Assembly: GCF_003024195.1 (NCBI RefSeq)
Contig: NZ_KZ679055.1
Coordinates: forward strand, 124,001 to 188,000
Direction: 5' to 3'
DNA length: 64,000 nucleotides
Origin: Streptomyces dioscori
GTDB lineage: Bacteria > Actinomycetota > Actinomycetes > Streptomycetales > Streptomycetaceae
The translations under genes were made by a program, and so were the position numbers. Numbering within the stretch: position 1 is the first letter of the stretch; each line of letters starts with the position of its first letter. The notes under the pieces are model-generated. The model was not told the DNA's origin, ran no database searches, and was given only the letters and a program-made list of their open reading frames with translations. Below, piece after piece: positions 14,772 through 23,169 of this stretch.

Positions 14772-15968
14772 ATGGAGTCGCAGCCCCTGCCCCTGGAGGG
14801 CATCACCGTCGTCGCCGTCGAGCAGGCCGTCGCCGCGCCCTTCGCCACCCGGCAGCTCGCCGATCTGGGGGCGCGGGTCATCAAGGTCGAGCGCCTGGAC
14901 GGCGGCGACTTCGCGCGCGGCTACGACACCGCGGCGAGCGGGCTCGCCTCGCACTTCGTGTGGTGCAACCGCGGCAAGGAATCCGTCGCCCTCGACCTGA
15001 AGGACCCGCGCGGACTCGACGTGGTGCGCCGCCTGATCGCCGACGCCGACGTCTTCGTACAGAACCTCGCCCACGGCGCCGCCGCGCGGCTCGGTCTCGA
15101 CGCGGCGACCCTGTGCGCCGCGCACCCGCGGCTGATCGCCGTGGACATCTCGGGTTACGGGCCCTCGGGTCCGTACGCCGACAAGCGGGCGTACGACATG
15201 CTCGTGCAGTGCGAGGCGGGGCTCGTGTCCGTGACCGGGACGGCCGGGCAGCCGGTCAAGGCGGGCATTCCGGCGGCCGACATCGCCGCGGCGATGTACG
15301 CGTTCTCGGGGGTGCTCGCGGCGCTGGTGCGGCGTGGGACGACGGGCCGCGGCGGACCGGTGGAGGTGGCGATGCTGGACGCGCTGGCCGAGTGGATGGG
15401 GCATCCGCTGCACCATGCGATGCACGGAGGAACTCCCCCGGCGCGCACCGGGCTCGCGCACGCCGTCATCGCCCCGTACGACGGCTATCGGACGGGTGAC
15501 GGTGGGCGGGTGCTGTTGTCGGTGCAGAACGACCGGGAGTGGTGCCGCCTCGCCGAACACGTGCTGGAGCGGCCGGAGCTGGCCCACGATCCGGCGTACG
15601 CGACGAACGCGGCCCGGGTCGAGAACCGGGACCGTACCGATGGACTGGTCGTCACGGCACTCGCGGGGCTCACCGCGGAGGAGGCGGTGGCGCGGCTTGA
15701 GGCGGCCGGGATCGCCTGCGCGCTGCTGAGGGACGTGTCGGACGTGGCGGAGCATCCGCAGCTGGCGGCCAGGGACCGGTGGCGGGACGTCCGGTCGCCG
15801 GTCGGGCCGCTGCGGGCTCTGCTGCCGCCGATCACTCTGCCGGGCGGGGAGGCGGCGAGGATGGGGCCCGTACCCGCACTCGGGGAACACACCGAGGCGG
15901 TGCTGCGTGCCGTGGGGATGACGGGCGATGAGATCGCAGCACTGCGCCGGGACGGTGTGTCCGCCTGA
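14772..15968 (+). CDS. CaiB/BaiF class III CoA-transferase
   Basis: A 398-residue enzyme that moves CoA between organic acids. The start PLEGITVVAVEQAVAAPFAT is the typical first strand and CoA-binding loop; GARVIKVERLDGGDFAR and the segment with RLIADADVFVQNLAHGAAAR are family hallmarks. The nucleophilic Asp is expected in KRAYDMLVQCEAGL, with GPSGPYADK just before it. The ATG at 14772 begins the recognisable protein; an ATG at 14736 in the same frame is possible. No acyl-CoA partner enzyme is adjacent, so the donor and acceptor acids are unknown. Length matches the family. Confidence 0.92.
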   Translation: MESQPLPLEGITVVAVEQAVAAPFATRQLADLGARVIKVERLDGGDFARGYDTAASGLASHFVWCNRGKESVALDLKDPRGLDVVRRLIADADVFVQNLAHGAAARLGLDAATLCAAHPRLIAVDISGYGPSGPYADKRAYDMLVQCEAGLVSVTGTAGQPVKAGIPAADIAAAMYAFSGVLAALVRRGTTGRGGPVEVAMLDALAEWMGHPLHHAMHGGTPPARTGLAHAVIAPYDGYRTGDGGRVLLSVQNDREWCRLAEHVLERPELAHDPAYATNAARVENRDRTDGLVVTALAGLTAEEAVARLEAAGIACALLRDVSDVAEHPQLAARDRWRDVRSPVGPLRALLPPITLPGGEAARMGPVPALGEHTEAVLRAVGMTGDEIAALRRDGVSA

Positions 15969-16087
15969 GCGCGGGTCGGAATTCTTCTGGTCCTGCTGAT
16001 TCTTCTGGTGCAGCTGGTGCTACTGATGCTGCTGATTCCGCTGGTCCTGCTCGGTTTCGGCCGCCGTTCAACGACCGGGGTCGCCTG

Positions 16088-16357
16088 TCAGCGGCCGCCG
16101 AACAGGGAACGGCGCAGCCGGCGCAGCGGTGCGAAGAGCGAGACCCGCCTCACTCGCGCACTCCTGCCGGTGCGGTCGTGCGCGGTGTCACGTGCGGTCA
16201 GCTCGCGCATCAGAGACGTCGCCTCGGCCGCCTCACGCTGAGGGATGGCAGGGCCACCCATCACCGAAAGATGGCGGTCGAGGCGCGAACTGGTCGCGCT
16301 GCTCCCACACGTGATCGCAGGGACTCGCGCCCTGCCACGCACTGTTATCTGTTCCAT
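16088..16357 (-). CDS. Small basic protein of unknown function (89 aa)
   Basis: MEQITVRGRARVPAITCGSS starts four bases after a GGGGAG ribosome-binding site, the best evidence that this is a real gene. The protein is Arg-rich, has one Cys, a central segment EAAEATSLMRELTARDTAHD and a strongly basic C-terminal helix (VRRVSLFAPLRRLRRSLFGG) that could bind nucleic acid or membrane. I believe similar small proteins occur in other Streptomyces, but cannot check. It is convergent with the CoA-transferase and lies upstream of the anti-sigma gene on the opposite side, with no operon partner. Function unknown. Confidence 0.62.
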   Translation of the reverse strand: MEQITVRGRARVPAITCGSSATSSRLDRHLSVMGGPAIPQREAAEATSLMRELTARDTAHDRTGRSARVRRVSLFAPLRRLRRSLFGGR

Positions 16358-16472
16358 GTCACTCCCCACCCGTACGAGGGCACCCGGCCCGGGCAGGTTA
16401 ACCCTATCGCTCCCTCATCACACTCGTGTATCCCGGGCACGGGATTCACCTACCCGCAAAGGGGGTTGACGA

Positions 16473-17273
16473 TTACTCTCCGAATCCGAGCGATTTCAGG
16501 GCGAGTTGGACAACCGGTGCGGTGGTGGGCTGCGGCGAGCCGCCGTCGGGCTCGACGGTGACAGCGAGTGAGATCGCGTCCGAGTTCAGTCCGGTGGCAA
16601 TCAAGGGCGTGTCGCCGTCGAGGAGTCCCAGGGAGCGCGGTTTCTCCTCCGGTCGCATGAGCCACAGCTGGTGGACCCTTTCGTTCGAAGGCGTACCGAG
16701 CCCGGCCGAGGTGACGACGGCGGTCTTCTGCGAGGCGGACGCGACGACGCCGATGCCCTGACCGTTCGCGTCACGTCCGGCGGCGGCCCGTGCGTCGGGC
16801 GCCGCGAGAACGTGGGCGATCTCACGTGCCTGTGCCCGCTGTTCGGCCAGCTGGTCCTGCGTCCGGGACGCCTGCATGCCGAAGAGCGCGGCGACGACGA
16901 GAGCGGCGGCGGCCGTGGTGGAGGCCAGCGGGATGAGGAAGACCGAGAAGGGTGAGCGGCGGGCGCGGGAGGGCGGCCGTTCCGTACGCGTGCGGGCCGC
17001 GGGTTCCGCCCGTGCCGGGAGTTCCGCGGGGGCCGGCTCCTGAGGGGTCGTCCGGATGGCCGTCAGGACCCGGTCGCGCATCGCGGCGGGGGCCGGGGCG
17101 GCCGTGGACCAGGCGAGGCGGACCGCGTCCTCGCGCAGGGCGCGCACTTCGGCGGCGCAGCTGTCGCAGCGCTTCAGGTGCTTCTCGAATCGCTTGTGCT
17201 CATGGGGTTCCAGGGCGTCGAGGGCGTACGGGGCGGCCAGCGAGTGCAGTTCGCCGCGGCGGAGGATGCTCAT
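16473..17273 (-). CDS. rskA: RskA-like zinc anti-sigma factor
   Basis: A 266-residue membrane protein. The cytoplasmic N-terminal anti-sigma domain carries the zinc motif HxxxCxxC in EKHLKRCDSC (about residues 31-38) and starts ELHSLAAPYALDALEPHE. One transmembrane segment (FLIPLASTTAAAALVVAALF) follows at about 110-132. The C-terminal RskA domain outside the membrane contains QLWLMRPEEKPRSLGLLDGD. By family, it holds the sigma factor inactive until regulated proteolysis or a redox signal. Its ATG overlaps the sigma stop codon (ATGA), so translation is coupled. The symbol is by family resemblance. Confidence 0.9.
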   Translation of the reverse strand: MSILRRGELHSLAAPYALDALEPHEHKRFEKHLKRCDSCAAEVRALREDAVRLAWSTAAPAPAAMRDRVLTAIRTTPQEPAPAELPARAEPAARTRTERPPSRARRSPFSVFLIPLASTTAAAALVVAALFGMQASRTQDQLAEQRAQAREIAHVLAAPDARAAAGRDANGQGIGVVASASQKTAVVTSAGLGTPSNERVHQLWLMRPEEKPRSLGLLDGDTPLIATGLNSDAISLAVTVEPDGGSPQPTTAPVVQLALKSLGFGE

Positions 17274-17812
17274 GCGACACCTCCGAGGCAGTCGCGCAGC
17301 CGGGTGAGTCCGTCGCGCATGCGGGTCTTGACCGTGCCGAGCGGCAGGGAGAGCCGTTCGGCGACTTCACGGTAGGTGTAGCCGTCGTAGTAGGCGAGGG
17401 TGACGGACTGTCGTTGCAGGGCGGTGAGCCGGTCCAGGCAGCGGCGTACCCATTCCCGTTCGAGGCCGGCCTCGACCTCCTCGGCGACATGGTCGAAGGC
17501 GGGGCCGTTCGCCCGCCTGGCCATGCGCAGTTCGCGTTCCGTGGCGGAGCGGGCGCTGCGGACCCGGTCGACGGCCCTGCGGTGCGCGAGGGTCAGGACC
17601 CAGGCGAGTGCGCTGCCGCGGCCTGGGTCGTAGCGCGCGGCGGAGCGCCAGAGTTCGAGAAGCACCTCCTGCGCCACTTCCTCGGACTGGGCCGGATCGC
17701 GCACCACGCGGCGTACCAGCCCGAAGACCGGCCCGGACACCAGGGCGTACAGATCCTCGAAGGCCTTCTGGTCGCCTCCGGCCACGAGCACCAGAAGTTC
17801 GTCCGCCTCCAC
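17270..17812 (-). CDS. sigK: ECF sigma factor, SigK-like
   Basis: A 180-residue RNA polymerase sigma factor with region 2 (DLYALVSGPVFGLVRRVVRD, then AQEVLLELWRSAARYDPGRG and WVLTLAHRRAVDRVRSARSA) and region 4 (RCLDRLTALQRQSVTLAYYD, then TYREVAERLSLPLGTVKTRM). These match the SigK/SigL group. It is co-translated with the zinc anti-sigma factor. Its own promoter region contains CCATCC-N15-CCGAAT on the minus strand, close to the known mycobacterial SigK consensus, implying autoregulation; a like element faces the DUF4331 operon. SigK homologues elsewhere control secreted proteins. Confidence 0.92.
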   Translation of the reverse strand: MEADELLVLVAGGDQKAFEDLYALVSGPVFGLVRRVVRDPAQSEEVAQEVLLELWRSAARYDPGRGSALAWVLTLAHRRAVDRVRSARSATERELRMARRANGPAFDHVAEEVEAGLEREWVRRCLDRLTALQRQSVTLAYYDGYTYREVAERLSLPLGTVKTRMRDGLTRLRDCLGGVA

Positions 17813-17858
17813 CCGTTTCCCCCTTCGCCGGTCTGAACGGCTCGTCCCGTCCTCACGT

Positions 17859-17885
17859 ATTCGGCGCAGGAACGCCGTCGGATGG
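17859..17885 (-). promoter_or_regulatory. SigK-type promoter for the sigma and anti-sigma genes
   Basis: Read on the minus strand, CCATCC (17885-17880) and CCGAAT (17864-17859) are separated by 15 bases. They match the minus-35 and minus-10 boxes known for mycobacterial SigK, with a spacer one or two bases shorter than usual. The minus-10 lies about 46 bases before the sigma gene start. Confidence 0.6.
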
Positions 17886-17926
17886 GGTTACGGATCAGCC
17901 GCTCGAAAACGCGGGTGAATTTCGAA

Positions 17927-17954
17927 CCAATCCTTATTCCCCCCGGCTCCGAAT
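17927..17954 (+). promoter_or_regulatory. SigK-type promoter for the DUF4331 operon
   Basis: CCAATC (17927-17932), sixteen bases, then CCGAAT (17949-17954). The minus-10 is identical to that of the opposite promoter, and CAATCC-N15 has the same geometry as CCATCC-N15. The expected start of transcription leaves a leader of about 110 bases before the DUF4331 gene. Confidence 0.6.
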
Positions 17955-18069
17955 GGCGTGCATCAGGCATCACCCACCGACGCGGTACGAGCGTGGGGGC
18001 GAACCACTCGACAGGTCGCTCCCGCCACATCACCGCCGGAACACAGCTTTGGGACAGAGGACGGACGGC

Positions 18070-19608
18070 ATGACACCTTTCACCAGCGGGTTCGTGGGAC
18101 GCAGGAGCCTCGCGACCCTTGTCTGCGGTGCGCTGGCCACCGGCGGGCTCGCGGCCGTCGGCGTGAGTGCGCTCGAACCGGGGGCGGCGAGCGCCTCCAG
18201 TCACCGGGAGGCTCCGCTCATCTCGGGGCAGCCGCAGTACGACAACACGGACGTGTACGCGTTCGCGAGCCCCGACAAACCGGATACGACGACCATCATC
18301 GCCAACTGGATCCCGTTCGAGGAGCCGGCCGGCGGACCGAACTTCTTCCCGTTCGCGGAGGACGCCCAGTACGACCTGCACATCGACAACAACGGTGACG
18401 CGCAGGGCGAACTGGTCTTCCGGTACACGTTCGAGACGCATGTCAAGAACGACAAGACGTTCCTGTACAACACCGGCCCGGTCGAGAGCCTCGACGACCC
18501 GGACCTCAACATCACGCAGACGTACGACATAGACCTGCTGCAGCTCAAGGACCAGCACCTGGTCAAGAAGACGAAGTACGCGGACGACGTGGCGGTCGCG
18601 CCGTCCAACGTCGGCAAGGCGTCCATGCCTGACTACGCCAAGCTCCGTTCCCAGGCCGTGCACGAACTGCCGGGCGGGGCCACCACGTTCGCCGGCCAGG
18701 CGGACGACCCGTTCTTCCTCGACCTGCGCGTCTTCGACCTGCTGTACGGCGGGAACCTGTCCGAGGTCGGCAACGACACCCTCAAGGGCTACAACGTCAA
18801 CTCCGTCGCCCTCCAGCTCCCCAACGACGTGATCCAGGAGTCGGCCGACCAGCCGATCGTGGGCATCTGGTCGACGACGCAGCGCAAGAACGCGAGCGGC
18901 CACTACCGCCAGGTCTCGCGCCTCGGTATGCCGCTGGTGAACGAGGTCGTCAACCCGATCAAGGACAAGGACAAGTTCAACGCGTCCGCGCCCTGGAACG
19001 ACGGTGACTTCCTGAAGAACGTCACGGAGCCCGAGCTGCCGAAGCTCATCGAGGCGATCTACAAGATCGAGGCGCCCGACGAGCCCCGCAACGACCTCGT
19101 CGACGTGTTCCTGAAGGGCGTGGAAGGCCTCAACCAGCCCCCGAACGTGCGTCCCTCGGAAATGCTGCGTCTCAACACCTCCACCAAGCCGGCCGCCGAG
19201 GAGAAGCGTCTCGGTGTGCTGGACGGCGACAACGCGGGCTTCCCGAACGGCCGCCGCCTCGGCGACGACGTGCTGGACATCGCGCTGCAGGTCGTCGAGG
19301 GCGAACTGGTCGGCTCCAAGAACGACCTCGGTGACGCCGTCGACAAGAACGACGTGAAGTTCGAGAAGGCGTTCCCGTACGTCGGTCAGCCGACCTCGGG
19401 TTCGCGCGGGCCGCTGGCCAAGGGCACGACCGGTACCAACGACGTCCGCAACCAGCTCGGTGACGCGCTGCAGCCCGCCGGTACGACCGGCACGGGCGGT
19501 ATGGACGACACCACGCTGATCGCCGTCTCGGCGGCCTCGGGCGCGGCCGGGTTCCTGCTCGTCGGCACGGGTCTGCTCTGGTGGCGCAGCCGCCGCCGGT
19601 CGTACTGA
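18070..19608 (+). CDS. DUF4331 protein, exported and C-terminally membrane-anchored
   Basis: A 512-residue protein. A signal peptide at about residues 1-40 ends ASA-SSHREAPLISGQPQYDNT; this SHREAP start is diagnostic for DUF4331. The body holds acidic, Asn-rich repeats (DNTDVYAFASPDKPDT, YDLHIDNNGDAQGE) that suggest a beta-rich ligand- or metal-binding fold. The C-terminus has one hydrophobic segment (LIAVSAASGAAGFLLVGTGL) and a basic tail WWRSRRRSY, so it should be tethered outside the membrane. No function is established for the family. AGAGGA precedes the start. It leads an operon with a TPR protein and a NicO-like transporter and has a SigK-type promoter. Confidence 0.9.
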   Translation: MTPFTSGFVGRRSLATLVCGALATGGLAAVGVSALEPGAASASSHREAPLISGQPQYDNTDVYAFASPDKPDTTTIIANWIPFEEPAGGPNFFPFAEDAQYDLHIDNNGDAQGELVFRYTFETHVKNDKTFLYNTGPVESLDDPDLNITQTYDIDLLQLKDQHLVKKTKYADDVAVAPSNVGKASMPDYAKLRSQAVHELPGGATTFAGQADDPFFLDLRVFDLLYGGNLSEVGNDTLKGYNVNSVALQLPNDVIQESADQPIVGIWSTTQRKNASGHYRQVSRLGMPLVNEVVNPIKDKDKFNASAPWNDGDFLKNVTEPELPKLIEAIYKIEAPDEPRNDLVDVFLKGVEGLNQPPNVRPSEMLRLNTSTKPAAEEKRLGVLDGDNAGFPNGRRLGDDVLDIALQVVEGELVGSKNDLGDAVDKNDVKFEKAFPYVGQPTSGSRGPLAKGTTGTNDVRNQLGDALQPAGTTGTGGMDDTTLIAVSAASGAAGFLLVGTGLLWWRSRRRSY

Positions 19609-19766
19609 CCGCGGCCGGCCTGCATCCCTGACTGCTGACCGGCATCCCTGACTGGCGCGGTCCGTGCGTAACCGTCCCCCACGGCGCACGGGCCGCGCCA
19701 CCCACCGCGGCGAACACAACCATCACGTGAACCACCTTTTCCAGCATGGCGATTGAGGAGAGCGCA

Positions 19767-21341
19767 ATGTCCCCGCGTAGCAACGACGACGCGCAGGAGA
19801 GGGACCTCGTCGACGAGGCCGCCGACCCGGCCGGGACGGCTGAGACACCTGCCGACCCGGCCGGGACGGCCACCACGGCCACGACGGCAGGTTCGGCCGA
19901 GGCGCCCGAGGCGGCAGGGACGGTCGAACCGGCAGGGGCGGCCGGGACGGCGGGGACAGCCGGGACCGACGGTCAGCTTCGGCCGACGCCCGGGGAGCGC
20001 CGGGGATCCGGGCGGTCCCGGGCGCTGCAGCTCGCGGCCTGCGCCGTCGCTCTCGCCGTCGCGATGACCGCGGGGGCCGTGGTGCTGGGCAACAGGGACG
20101 GCGACCGCACCGGCACGGTGTCGTCGGCGCCCGGCCTCAATCCCGAACTGCTCGCGGGCGGCAGCCTGGCCTCGGGCATCTCCGCACTGCAGTCCCATCT
20201 CAAGGCGCAGCCCAAGGACTCGGGCGGCTGGGCCACGCTGGGCATGGCGTATGTCGAACAGGCCCGCACCAACGGCGACCCGTCCCGCTATCCGCAGGCG
20301 CAGCGCGCGCTGGAGCGGTCGCTGAAGCTGAGCCCCGACAACGATCCGGCGCTGGCGGGCCGGGCGGCGCTGGCCGCGGCCCGGCACGAGTTCCCCGACG
20401 CGCTGGCCTTCTCGGAGAAGGCACTCGACGAGAACGCCTTCAACGAGCGCGCGCTGTCGGTCCGCGTCGACGCCCTGGTCGAACTGGGCCGCTACAAGGA
20501 GGCGGCCAAGGCCGCCGACGAGGCCGACTCCCGCCGCCCGGGCGTCCCGGTCTTCACCCGGTACGCCTATGTGCGTGAGCTGCGGGGCGACATCGGAACG
20601 GCACGCCGTGTCCTGAAGCAGGCGCTGGCCGGTGCCACCGCGCCCGGCGACATCGCGTACGTGGCGGGTTCGCTGGGCCAGCTCTCCTGGCGCGAGGGCG
20701 ACTACGGGACCGCGCTGACGTACTACGAGCGGGCGCTGCGGGCCGACAGGACCTATCTGCCGGCGCTGGAGGGCCGCGCCCGCGCACAGGCCGCGAACGG
20801 CGACCGGGCGGCAGCCATCCGCGGGATGGAGGAGGTCGTGGCGCGCTTCCCGCTGCCGGGCCCGCTGGTCGTGCTCGGCGAACTGTACGAGGCGCGCGAC
20901 GACGAGGGGGACCCGGCGAAGGCCCGCGACCAGTACGCGCTGGTCGACGCCTGGACCTCACTGGCCCGCGCCAACGGCGTCAACGCCGATCTCGACACCG
21001 CCCTCGCGGCGGCGGACCACGGCGACCGCGAGGCCGCCCTGCGCGCCGCCCGCGCGGAGTGGGAGCGCCGGCACACCGTGCACACCGCGGACGCGCTCGC
21101 CTGGGCCCTGCACGTCAACGACCGAGACGACGAGGCCCTGCCCTACGCCCGGCGCGCCACGGCGACCGGCTACCGCGACGCCACGTTCCTCTACCACCGC
21201 GGCATGATCGAACGCGCCACGGGCCACGAGAAGGAGGCCCGCGGCAGCCTGTCGTCGGCTCTCGAACTCAACCCCGGCTTCTCCCCGGTGGGCGCGAAGC
21301 AGGCCGAGAAGGCCCTGACCGCCCTGGGCGGTGCGCGGTGA
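19767..21341 (+). CDS. Membrane-anchored TPR protein
   Basis: A 524-residue protein with an Ala-, Gly-, Thr- and Pro-rich N-terminal tail (about residues 1-75, with repeats such as ADPAGTA), one transmembrane segment (ALQLAACAVALAVAMTAGAV) near 90, then tetratricopeptide helices to the end, e.g. GWATLGMAYVEQARTNGDPS, YPQAQRALERSLKLSPDNDP and DIAYVAGSLGQLSWREGDYG. TPRs bind proteins, so it is probably a scaffold outside the membrane for its operon partners. GAGGAGAG lies before the ATG at 19767. Its stop overlaps the GTG of the transporter gene by four bases. Confidence 0.87.
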   Translation: MSPRSNDDAQERDLVDEAADPAGTAETPADPAGTATTATTAGSAEAPEAAGTVEPAGAAGTAGTAGTDGQLRPTPGERRGSGRSRALQLAACAVALAVAMTAGAVVLGNRDGDRTGTVSSAPGLNPELLAGGSLASGISALQSHLKAQPKDSGGWATLGMAYVEQARTNGDPSRYPQAQRALERSLKLSPDNDPALAGRAALAAARHEFPDALAFSEKALDENAFNERALSVRVDALVELGRYKEAAKAADEADSRRPGVPVFTRYAYVRELRGDIGTARRVLKQALAGATAPGDIAYVAGSLGQLSWREGDYGTALTYYERALRADRTYLPALEGRARAQAANGDRAAAIRGMEEVVARFPLPGPLVVLGELYEARDDEGDPAKARDQYALVDAWTSLARANGVNADLDTALAAADHGDREAALRAARAEWERRHTVHTADALAWALHVNDRDDEALPYARRATATGYRDATFLYHRGMIERATGHEKEARGSLSSALELNPGFSPVGAKQAEKALTALGGAR

Positions 21342-23125
21342 GCGCCGCCGTACTGCGCGGGCTCCGCTCCCGCCTCACCGGCAACCGTGGGTCGTCCGTG
21401 CGCCGCCGCGCGTACGGGTCCTGCGCCGCCGTGCTCATGGCCGCCTGCGCGCTCGTGCTGATCCCCTCCGGGACGGCCTCGGCGCACCCGCTGGGAAACT
21501 TCACCGTCAACCGGTACGACGGTCTCGTCGTCGCACCCGGAGAGCTCCGGGTCCTGCATGTGGAGGACCTCGCGGAGATCCCGGCGACCCAGGCGCAGCC
21601 CGCCATCGACAAGGCGGGCATGGGGAGTTGGGCGCGGGAGCGGTGCGAGACGGCGGCCGGGAGGAGCCGGGTGACCGTGGGCGGGAAGCCCGCCGCGCTG
21701 ACCGTCGGCGAGAGCCGCGCCCAGGTGCGTCCCGGGCAGGCAGGGCTCAAGACACTGCGGGTGGAGTGCCGTTGGACGGCGGCGCTGCCCGACGGAAACC
21801 CGGCGCTGCGCTTCCGTGCCTCCGTGGACGACGGACCGGGCTGGCGCGAGGTCACGGCACGCGGCGACCGGATGACGCTCACGTCGTCCGACGTACCCGA
21901 GAAGTCCATATCGGGTGAACTGACCCAGTACCCGGCGGAGTTGCTGTCGTCCCCGGCGGACACCGCGTCCGCCTCACTGCGCGTACGCCCCGGCGGCCCC
22001 GCGCTCGTCGAGGAGAACACCGACGCGCCAGCCTCGTCCGTGCTGCCGCGCGGCGCCGACCGTTTCACGCGGGCGCTGGACGACTTGGTCTCCCGCCAGG
22101 ACCTGACCTTCGGTTTCGCCCTGCTGGCCCTGGCGCTCGCGGTCCTCCTCGGCGCGCTGCACGCGCTCGCGCCGGGGCACGGCAAGACGCTGATGGCCGC
22201 GACGGCCGCGGCCCGCGGCGGCCGGGCGAGTATGCGCGACGTCCTGCCCCTGGCTGCGTCGGTGACCATCACCCACACTCTCGGCGTCGCGGCGCTGGGC
22301 CTCCTGGTCACCGCCGGCTCGGCGGCGGCGCCCTCCGTGGTGACCTGGCTGGGCGTGGCGAGCGGCGCCCTCGTGATGGCGGCCGGCCTCACCCTCGTAC
22401 GACGGGCCTGGCGGAACCGAGCCCCTGCCCACGCGCACGCTCCGGCACACGAGCACACACACGAAGGCGGGCACGCGCACACGCACGAGGCTGGGCACGC
22501 GCACGAGCACGAGCATGGTCAGGGGCATGAGCACGGTACCGGGCACACCCACCAGCACGACAACGCCCTGGCCGGCGTCCACGAGCGTCGGCCCGTACTC
22601 GCGCACTCCCACGCCGGCGGTGCGGCCCGGACCTCGGGGCACGGCACCGCCGCCGCCCTCCTGGAACCGCCCCCGCACAGCCGTTCCGAGAAGGACGGCC
22701 ACTCCCACGACCACGGTGACGGCCGTTCCCGCACCCACACCCACACCCATGGCGGCTTCACCCACAGCCACGAGATCGCGCCGACCCTGCGCGGCACGAT
22801 CCTGCTCGGCTTCGCCGGCGGGCTGGTGCCGAGTCCGTCGGCCGTCGTCGTCCTGGTGGGCGCCGCCGCCCTCGGCAAGGCCTGGTTCGGGCTGCTGCTC
22901 GTCCTCGCGTTCGGCGTCGGACTCGCCCTGACCCTCACGGCGGCCGGGGTCGCCGTGGTCAAGCTGGGCAGTGGGGTGAGCCACGTGCTGGCGACCCGCT
23001 CACGCTGGGCCGACGGGCCGGTGGTCGCGCTGGTACGCAGGACCGTGCCCCTGGGGTCCGCGTTCGTCGTCGTGGCCCTCGGGGTCGGACTGGTGCTCAA
23101 GGGGGCGGCAACCGCACTCGGTTGA
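21338..23125 (+). CDS. NicO-type nickel/cobalt transporter with histidine-rich loop
   Basis: A 595-residue protein. After a signal sequence, the exported N-terminal domain (about residues 45-235) starts AHPLGNFTVNRYDGLVVAPG, as in HupE-like proteins. The membrane part begins near 250 and has HALAPGHGKTLM, the NicO/RcnA metal motif, and a second conserved His in VTITHTLG. Between the membrane halves lies a loop of over 100 residues with dense His (AHAHAPAHEHTHEGGHAH, HTHTHGGFTHSHE), expected to bind metal ions. The second half has GFAGGLVPSPSAVVVLVGA. Likely a Ni2+ or Co2+ transporter; direction is uncertain. Co-translated with the TPR gene by a GTGA overlap. Confidence 0.86.
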   Translation: MSAAVLRGLRSRLTGNRGSSVRRRAYGSCAAVLMAACALVLIPSGTASAHPLGNFTVNRYDGLVVAPGELRVLHVEDLAEIPATQAQPAIDKAGMGSWARERCETAAGRSRVTVGGKPAALTVGESRAQVRPGQAGLKTLRVECRWTAALPDGNPALRFRASVDDGPGWREVTARGDRMTLTSSDVPEKSISGELTQYPAELLSSPADTASASLRVRPGGPALVEENTDAPASSVLPRGADRFTRALDDLVSRQDLTFGFALLALALAVLLGALHALAPGHGKTLMAATAAARGGRASMRDVLPLAASVTITHTLGVAALGLLVTAGSAAAPSVVTWLGVASGALVMAAGLTLVRRAWRNRAPAHAHAPAHEHTHEGGHAHTHEAGHAHEHEHGQGHEHGTGHTHQHDNALAGVHERRPVLAHSHAGGAARTSGHGTAAALLEPPPHSRSEKDGHSHDHGDGRSRTHTHTHGGFTHSHEIAPTLRGTILLGFAGGLVPSPSAVVVLVGAAALGKAWFGLLLVLAFGVGLALTLTAAGVAVVKLGSGVSHVLATRSRWADGPVVALVRRTVPLGSAFVVVALGVGLVLKGAATALG

Positions 23126-23169
23126 GCTACTTTTGTTCAGAATCGTGCGGATGCGAATGGGGGACGCCC

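Noticed and set aside
15969..16087. Repetitive ctgctgattcttctggtg sequence after the CoA-transferase
   Set aside because: Imperfect repeat with no symmetry or coding sign; probably low-complexity spacer.
17593..19719. A 708-codon minus-strand frame across the sigma and DUF4331 genes
   Set aside because: It overlaps two recognised genes and the SigK-type promoter region; the translation is Arg/Val-rich with no family features.
22430..22790. Direct repeats in the cac-rich segment as a mobile or CRISPR-like repeat
   Set aside because: They are in frame and encode the His-rich loop of the transporter.
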